DNA from: Halonatronomonas sp964558325
GTDB taxonomy: Bacteria > Bacillota > Halanaerobiia > Halanaerobiales > Halarsenatibacteraceae
Length of the DNA: 64,000 bases
Assembly: GCA_964558325.1 (NCBI GenBank)
Contig: CAZLCX010000003.1
Coordinates: 57,780 to 121,779, forward strand
Direction: 5' to 3'
Below the pieces are notes generated by a model that saw nothing but the letters and a program-made list of their open reading frames with translations, did no database searches and was not told the origin of the DNA. Made by a program: the position numbers and the translations under genes. Shown here in pieces: positions 59,764-64,000 of the stretch; positions within the stretch are counted from its first letter, which is position 1; every line of letters begins with the position of its first letter.

Positions 59764-60482
59764 TATAATTTTCCTCCCCCAATAATCCTTTTAAGCATTT
59801 CTTCATAAGCTGCTTCAACATCTCCTAAATCTCTCCTGAACCTATCCTTATCCAGCTTTTTCTTTGTATTACTATCCCAGAATCTACAGGTATCTGGAGA
59901 TATCTCATCGGCTAGAACTATTTCGCCATCCTTTGTATGGCCAAACTCTAATTTAAAATCAACTAAATCTATTTCTCTTTCCCTGAGAAAGTCTTTTAAA
60001 ATCTTATTAATTTTATATGCCATTTCATCTATTTTCTCTAAATCAGTCTCTGTTGCCAGCTCCAAAACTTCTATATGAGAATTATTGATTAGAGGATCAC
60101 CTAAATCATCATCTTTATAATAATATTCTAAAACCGGCTTATCTAAAACTGACCCTTCTTCAATCCCGATTCGTTTGCTTAAACTGCCGGCAACTATATT
60201 TCTGATTACAACTTCAACAAGGATGATATCTACTTTTTTAACCAGAGAATCTCGCTCACTTAATTCTTTAATCAAATGGGTTTTAATTCCCTCTGCTTCT
60301 AATAATTTAAAAAAGAAATTACTAATCCTATTATTTATCTTACCCTTGCCAGTAATCTGACCCTGCTTCTGACCGTCAAAGGCAGTGGCATCATCTTTAA
60401 AATGCACGATAACCTGATCTTCCTGATCGGTAGCATAAATCTGTTTGGCCTTACCTTCATAAATCATTTCCTTTTTTCCCAT
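59763..60482 (-). CDS. purC: SAICAR synthase
   Basis: A 239-residue phosphoribosylaminoimidazole-succinocarboxamide synthase. Motifs: YEGKAKQIYATDQEDQVIVHFKDD (about 8-31), EVVIRNIVAGSLSKRIGIEEG (about 90-110), LVDFKLEFGHT (about 175-185) and ADEISPDTCRFWD (about 193-205). It lies 108 bp after purE; that gap holds a weak long-loop stem (60575-60581 with 60526-60532) followed by TTAAAAAA, possibly an internal RNA structure. Confidence 0.96.
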   Translation of the reverse strand: MGKKEMIYEGKAKQIYATDQEDQVIVHFKDDATAFDGQKQGQITGKGKINNRISNFFFKLLEAEGIKTHLIKELSERDSLVKKVDIILVEVVIRNIVAGSLSKRIGIEEGSVLDKPVLEYYYKDDDLGDPLINNSHIEVLELATETDLEKIDEMAYKINKILKDFLREREIDLVDFKLEFGHTKDGEIVLADEISPDTCRFWDSNTKKKLDKDRFRRDLGDVEAAYEEMLKRIIGGGKL

Positions 60483-60590
60483 CTCTTTAAAACCTCCATT
60501 TTAAACTCACAGTTAACTTTTTTAAGCCAGTATTTAAAATTTACTCTCTGGATAATGCTCATCTAAATAACCTGTACTGGCAGAAAAATT

Positions 60591-61121
60591 TTATTCTCCA
60601 AATTTATCACTGCTTTCAAGATAATCCTGATAACCAAGATTTTCTAATTCTGCCGCTGTAGCTAAGACTTTATCTTTCATCTCTTTTCTGTAAGCTTTCT
60701 GCTTATGATTTAATTCATCATCACTTAGGGCTAAAATTTGGACTGCCAGCAGAGCAGCATTCTTAGCTCCATTAATTGCCACAGTGGCCACCGGAACACC
60801 TGGCGGCATCTGAACTATTGAATAAAGTGAATCAAGCCCGCTTAACTTTGATGTCTTGACTGGAACTCCTATGACAGGAAGAGTTGTTACAGCTGCCACC
60901 ATTCCTGGCAGATGAGCTGCACCTCCTGCTCCTGCAATAATAACATCTAAACCTCTTTCTTCTGCAGTTTCAGCATATTTATGTAACCTATCCGGGGTCC
61001 GATGAGCTGATACAACTGTCAGTTCGTATTCTATTTCAAATTGATCTAATATTTCTGCCGCCTCTTTCATAACCGGCAGGTCAGAATCACTGCCCATTAT
61101 AACTCCTACTCTTGGTCTCAT
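60591..61121 (-). CDS. purE: N5-carboxyaminoimidazole ribonucleotide mutase
   Basis: A 176-residue class I PurE working with PurK. Seen: VGVIMGSDSDLPVMKEAAEIL (about 5-25), VVSAHRTPDRLHKYAETA (about 38-55), IIAGAGGAAHLPGMVA (about 62-77) and PPGVPVATVAI (about 108-118). ATG overlaps the purK stop by one base. Confidence 0.97.
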   Translation of the reverse strand: MRPRVGVIMGSDSDLPVMKEAAEILDQFEIEYELTVVSAHRTPDRLHKYAETAEERGLDVIIAGAGGAAHLPGMVAAVTTLPVIGVPVKTSKLSGLDSLYSIVQMPPGVPVATVAINGAKNAALLAVQILALSDDELNHKQKAYRKEMKDKVLATAAELENLGYQDYLESSDKFGE

Positions 61122-62287
61122 TAAGTTTTACCTCCCTTAATTTCAATTAATTGACTGGCCTTTAAAGCCTTTTTAGCAGCATCTGCTAAAGCATCTGCTG
61201 TTACAGTTAAATGTCCCATTTTCCGACCAGGTCTGGAGATGGTCTTCTGATAAATATGAACCTTGACTCCCTCTACTGCCAGTGCCTGTTCCAGTCCGAT
61301 AATCTCCGCCCTTCCCTCTATGCCAGTTCCTAGAATATTGCGCATAACAGTCGGTCTTAACAGACTGGCATCTCCTAAAGGCAGAGCTGTTATTGCCCTG
61401 ATATGCTGTTCAAATTGAGAAGTTACACAGCCTTCAATTGTATAATGACCTGAATTATGTGGTCTAGGAGCAATTTCATTTACTAAAAGTTTATCATCTT
61501 CTGTTACAAACATTTCTACACAGAAAATTCCTATTCCCTCAAAAACCTCCAGCACCTCCCTGGCAAAGTCTTCAGCTTCCCTTTCCAATTCAGCTGAAAT
61601 CCCTGCTGGAACCTTTGTTTCATAAAGTATATTTTCTCTATGATCATTCTCTCCAATTGGATAAACTTTCATCTCTCCAGTTAAACCCCGGGCTGCAATA
61701 ATTGAAATTTCTTTTTTAAAAGGAATATATTTTTCAGCCATTAACGGAGTCTTCCCGGCACCTAACTCTGAATAAGCTCCTATAATTTCAGCATCATTAT
61801 TAATAACTGAGTTGCCTTTACCATCATAACCACCTGTACAGCTTTTTAACATTAAGGGATAGCCGAATTCTTCTACAGCCTCCTGAATATCCTCTATCCC
61901 GGTTACTTTCATAAAATCTGGCACAGCTATCTGATTCTGTTTCAGCATAGTTTTTTGGTGATATTTATTCTGAATAATCTCTAAGCTCCGGGCTGTAGGA
62001 TAAATCCTGTAATCCGCAGCTTCTAATTCTTTTAAAACTTCAACATCTATATGTTCAAATTCATAGGTTATTAAATCAGATTTTCGAGCCAGCTCTTTAA
62101 TTGCCTTGCTGTCATCAAAATCAGCAACTAAATGCTCATCGGCAATACTGTCTGCCGGACAGGCTTTAGTTGGGTCCAAAATCGTTAAATAAAAGCCCAG
62201 TTTCTTGGCTTCTAAGATCATCATCTTTCCTAACTGGCCGCCGCCAATAATCCCAATCTTCTGTCTGGTTTTATCCTGATATTTCAA
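61121..62287 (-). CDS. purK: N5-carboxyaminoimidazole ribonucleotide synthase
   Basis: A 388-residue ATP-grasp enzyme that carboxylates AIR with bicarbonate. Seen: IGIIGGGQLGKMMILEAKKLG (about 11-31), NKYHQKTMLKQNQIAVP (about 108-124), LKSCTGGYDGKGN (about 147-159) and NEIAPRPHNSGHYTIEGC (about 270-287). The start is TTG after CAGGAGG. Confidence 0.96.
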   Translation of the reverse strand: MKYQDKTRQKIGIIGGGQLGKMMILEAKKLGFYLTILDPTKACPADSIADEHLVADFDDSKAIKELARKSDLITYEFEHIDVEVLKELEAADYRIYPTARSLEIIQNKYHQKTMLKQNQIAVPDFMKVTGIEDIQEAVEEFGYPLMLKSCTGGYDGKGNSVINNDAEIIGAYSELGAGKTPLMAEKYIPFKKEISIIAARGLTGEMKVYPIGENDHRENILYETKVPAGISAELEREAEDFAREVLEVFEGIGIFCVEMFVTEDDKLLVNEIAPRPHNSGHYTIEGCVTSQFEQHIRAITALPLGDASLLRPTVMRNILGTGIEGRAEIIGLEQALAVEGVKVHIYQKTISRPGRKMGHLTVTADALADAAKKALKASQLIEIKGGKT

Positions 62288-62312
62288 AGAATAACCTCCT
62301 GATTAAATAAAT

Positions 62313-63590
62313 TTAAATTTTGTTTTTAAGAGCCTTATAACCGATATCATTTCTAATCTGAAAGTCTTCAAAATAAATATTTTCTACACCTGCATAAGCC
62401 TTTTTTATTACTTCTTCAAAGCTATCACCTAAGGCAGTCACAGCCAGGACACGTCCCCCGTCAGTTATAAGTTTATCCTCTTTACGGCAGGTACCTGCCT
62501 GAAAAACCTTGATATCTTCTAATTTTTCAGCTTGCTTAATTCCTGTAATTTCTTTACCCTTTTCATATTTGACTGGATAACCTCCAGAAGCCATTACCAC
62601 ACAGAGAGCCTTTTTATGATTCCATTTGATTTCAATTTGATCAAGTTTTTCATTTATTACTGCCTCCATAATTTCTATCAGGTCTGTTTCTAAAAGAGGA
62701 AGTACTACCTGAGCTTCTGGGTCCCCAAATCGAACATTATATTCTAAAACTTTAGCTCCGTCATCAGTTATCATTAAACCAAAATAAATAATGCCTTTAA
62801 AATTAATCCCCTCAGTATTTAGGGCTTTTAATGTCGGCTCAATAATTGTCTTTTTGATTTTTAGTTCAACATCATGATCAATAATTGGGGCAGGTGCATA
62901 TGCCCCCATTCCCCCTGTATTGGGGCCTCTGCCTCCATCATAGGCAGCTTTATGATCCTGGGCTGCTGGCATAGTCTTTATAGTTTTACCATCACAGAAA
63001 GCTAAAATTGTAGCTTCTTCTCCTTCTAGATACTCTTCTATTACAATTTCTGAGCCTGCCTGGCCAAATTTTTTAGTAACCATAATTTTATCAACTGCAG
63101 ATAAGGCCTCTTCTTCTGACATGGCAACTGTAACACCTTTACCGGCAGCCAGGCCATCAGCCTTAACAACTAATGGCAGAGCCTCAGATTTAATATAATT
63201 TTTTGCTCTTTCTGGATCTTTAAAACTTTGATATTTTGCTGTTGGGATCTTATAATTTTTTAATAAATTCTTAGAAAATATTTTACTGCTCTCTAATCGA
63301 GCTGCCTGCTTATCAGGACCAAAAATTTTTAAACCATTACTCTTAAATAAATTGACAATTCCTGCTGACAGTGGTAATTCTGGACCGACTACAGTTAAGT
63401 CAATTTTTTCTTTTAAAGCAAACTCGTTTAATGCGTTTAAGTTATTCGAATCAATTTTTATATTAGTGCCATATTCAGCAGTTCCTGCATTGCCTGGTGC
63501 TATAAATAATTTATCCAATCGATCACTCTGAGATAACTTCCAGGCCAGCGCTGTCTCTCTTCCTCCACTGCCAATAAGAAGTATTTTCAA
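62313..63590 (-). CDS. purD: Phosphoribosylamine-glycine ligase
   Basis: A 425-residue ATP-grasp GAR synthetase. Seen: LLIGSGGRETALAWKL (about 4-19), VVGPELPLSAGIV (about 67-79), VVKADGLAAGKGVTVA (about 141-156), DHKAAYDGGRGPNTGGMGAYAPAP (about 213-236) and EYNVRFGDPEAQVVLPLL (about 285-302). The start is TTG at 63590 after GGGGTGG. Unusually it is the first gene of the operon (purDKECSQLFMN); purD is commonly last. Confidence 0.97.
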   Translation of the reverse strand: MKILLIGSGGRETALAWKLSQSDRLDKLFIAPGNAGTAEYGTNIKIDSNNLNALNEFALKEKIDLTVVGPELPLSAGIVNLFKSNGLKIFGPDKQAARLESSKIFSKNLLKNYKIPTAKYQSFKDPERAKNYIKSEALPLVVKADGLAAGKGVTVAMSEEEALSAVDKIMVTKKFGQAGSEIVIEEYLEGEEATILAFCDGKTIKTMPAAQDHKAAYDGGRGPNTGGMGAYAPAPIIDHDVELKIKKTIIEPTLKALNTEGINFKGIIYFGLMITDDGAKVLEYNVRFGDPEAQVVLPLLETDLIEIMEAVINEKLDQIEIKWNHKKALCVVMASGGYPVKYEKGKEITGIKQAEKLEDIKVFQAGTCRKEDKLITDGGRVLAVTALGDSFEEVIKKAYAGVENIYFEDFQIRNDIGYKALKNKI

Positions 63591-63623
63591 AATACCACCC
63601 CTTTTTTAATTTATTCCATTAAC

Positions 63624-63686
63624 AAATAAAAATAGCCCAGGTCAGGAAAGCTCTACAAATATGAGTAGAACCTCCCCGCCTGGGCT
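63624..63686 (-). terminator. Terminator of the tandem purine riboswitch
   Basis: On the minus strand AGCCCAGG (63686-63679) pairs with CCTGGGCT (63641-63634), with further pairing inside (GGGAGG with TTTCCT, CTAC with GTAG), followed by ATTTTTATTTG. The first arm is also the conserved 3' part of the PRPP-type aptamer, so ligand binding and termination should exclude each other. Confidence 0.85.
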
Positions 63687-63810
63687 TTTATCCCTTCGGT
63701 GTAATATAATATATATCTGTACCGCTTGGACCAGCCATAAATAGACATACTTATCCTCTAAATCAATAAATAGACATGATTATTCTATGAATGCGGAAAC
63801 CTAGGTACAC
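63672..63810 (-). promoter_or_regulatory. ykkC-type aptamer, probable PRPP riboswitch
   Basis: The minus strand shows the ykkC core in order: CCTAGGTTTCCGC, later GGCTGGTCCAAGCGG, then ACACCGAAGGGATAAAAGCC CAGG split over 63702-63679. ykkC RNAs sense guanidine, ppGpp or PRPP according to subclass. Its place before a de novo purine operon and directly after a guanine aptamer fits the PRPP subclass. PRPP should hold the first terminator arm in the aptamer and turn the operon on. Ligand identity is inferred from context. Confidence 0.8.
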
Positions 63811-63812
63811 TT

Positions 63813-63886
63813 CCCCCATAGTCAGACCGTTTACGGCAGTCTGGTAGAGACTTGTGAGCCATATTCTCACCGTTATATGAGGTACA
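63813..63886 (-). promoter_or_regulatory. Guanine-class purine riboswitch aptamer
   Basis: The minus strand carries CCTCATATAACGGTGAGAAT, ATGGCTCACAAGTCTCTACC, AGACTGCCGTAAACGGTCTG and ACTATGGGGG: the purine aptamer with both loop sequences and the three-way junction. The specificity base in the GACTAT junction is C, as in guanine rather than adenine aptamers. It has no terminator of its own; the next structure is the PRPP-type aptamer 3 bp later. Confidence 0.95.
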
Positions 63887-63910
63887 AATTTTATTCAATT
63901 TTATAATTAC

Positions 63911-63939
63911 ATCTTAACAGATGGTTATTAGTAAGTCAA
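63911..63939 (-). promoter_or_regulatory. Promoter of the purine operon
   Basis: TTGACT (63939-63934), 17-nt spacer and TAAGAT (63916-63911) on the minus strand, about 20 bp before the guanine aptamer. Confidence 0.75.
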
Positions 63940-63942
63940 GAA

Positions 63943-63963
63943 ATCCAAATTATTATTTTGGAT
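63943..63963. promoter_or_regulatory. Inverted repeat just upstream of the purine promoter
   Basis: ATCCAAA (63943-63949) and TTTGGAT (63957-63963) are exact complements separated by 7 AT-only bases, directly upstream of the -35 box. It may be an operator. A second small palindrome (AGGAATA/TATTCCT) lies at about 63968-63985. Neither matches a site I know. Confidence 0.3.
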
Positions 63964-64000
63964 AGAAGGAATATTTTTATTCCTGTTGAATATGATTAAC

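Noticed and set aside
60526..60581. Attenuator between purE and purC
   Set aside because: A 7-bp stem with a loop of more than 40 nt is too weak to call a terminator; noted only as a possible structure.
63672..63810. Guanidine-I or ppGpp riboswitch
   Set aside because: Same ykkC scaffold, but those subclasses precede guanidine transporters or amino-acid genes. The purine operon and the tandem guanine aptamer favour PRPP; sequence reading alone cannot fully exclude the others.
63813..63886. Adenine-class purine riboswitch
   Set aside because: The specificity base in the GACTAT junction is C, as in guanine aptamers; adenine aptamers have U there.

Overview
The window is AT-rich bacterial chromosome with dense, mostly minus-strand operons, strong GGAGGTG-type ribosome sites and many TTG starts (coaD, rsmD, degV, maeA, prkC, priA, purK, purD). 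Gene families and order (asp23-fakA-fakB-recG-rsmD-coaD, priA-def-fmt-rlmN-stp-prkC-rsgA-rpe, remA-gmk-rpoZ-coaBC) are those of Firmicutes. The presence of both lgt and a full-length lnt points to a diderm Firmicute; my best guess is an anaerobic member of the Halanaerobiales, but this is an inference from gene content, not a database match.

Layout. 1-3600: 3' part of pta, tmcAL, a SepM-like protease, and the wreck of a sensor histidine kinase. 3680-9031: a selenium-type cluster (YedE transporter, TusA-like and DUF3343 carriers, divergent cysteine desulfurase, LysR) next to D-serine dehydratase. 9066-15250: coaD, rsmD, recG and the fatty acid kinase pair, headed by asp23. 15365: rpmB alone. 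15661-22786: an FMN-riboswitch riboflavin operon (ribDE-BA-H) that runs on into thiN, fumarase and malic enzyme. 22803-33588: rpe, rsgA, prkC/stp, rlmN, fmt, def, priA, and metK with its own promoter. 33589-39471: tldE/tldD, lgt, coaBC, rpoZ, gmk, remA. 39490-45660: rqcH, lnt, a Crp-family regulator and an EF-G-like GTPase. 45660-46200: a gene-free stretch with an 11-nt periodic repeat array between two minus-strand terminators. 46223-50630: a secreted 23-residue-repeat protein, a PQQ-type sugar dehydrogenase, mnmH, an SRAP protein and two unknown genes. 50698-53020: metA-like and metY behind a SAM-I riboswitch. 53056-63940: a ten-gene purine operon (purDKECSQLFMN) behind a tandem guanine plus PRPP-type riboswitch.

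How parts work together: the YedE/TusA/DUF3343/desulfurase genes could supply selenium to MnmH (tRNA 2-selenouridine synthase), which lies about 42 kb away. Three vitamin or amino-acid operons (FMN, SAM, guanine/PRPP) are controlled by riboswitch terminators whose parts can all be read in the sequence. The most unusual signals are the tandem purine riboswitch, two genes (rsgA and the SRAP gene) whose ribosome sites and protein alignments point to ATC and ATT start codons, and the 11-nt repeat arrays. purF is interrupted only by a 100-N scaffold gap with a 55-bp duplicated contig end; it is intact once corrected. No tRNA, rRNA, CRISPR array, insertion sequence or prophage gene was seen.
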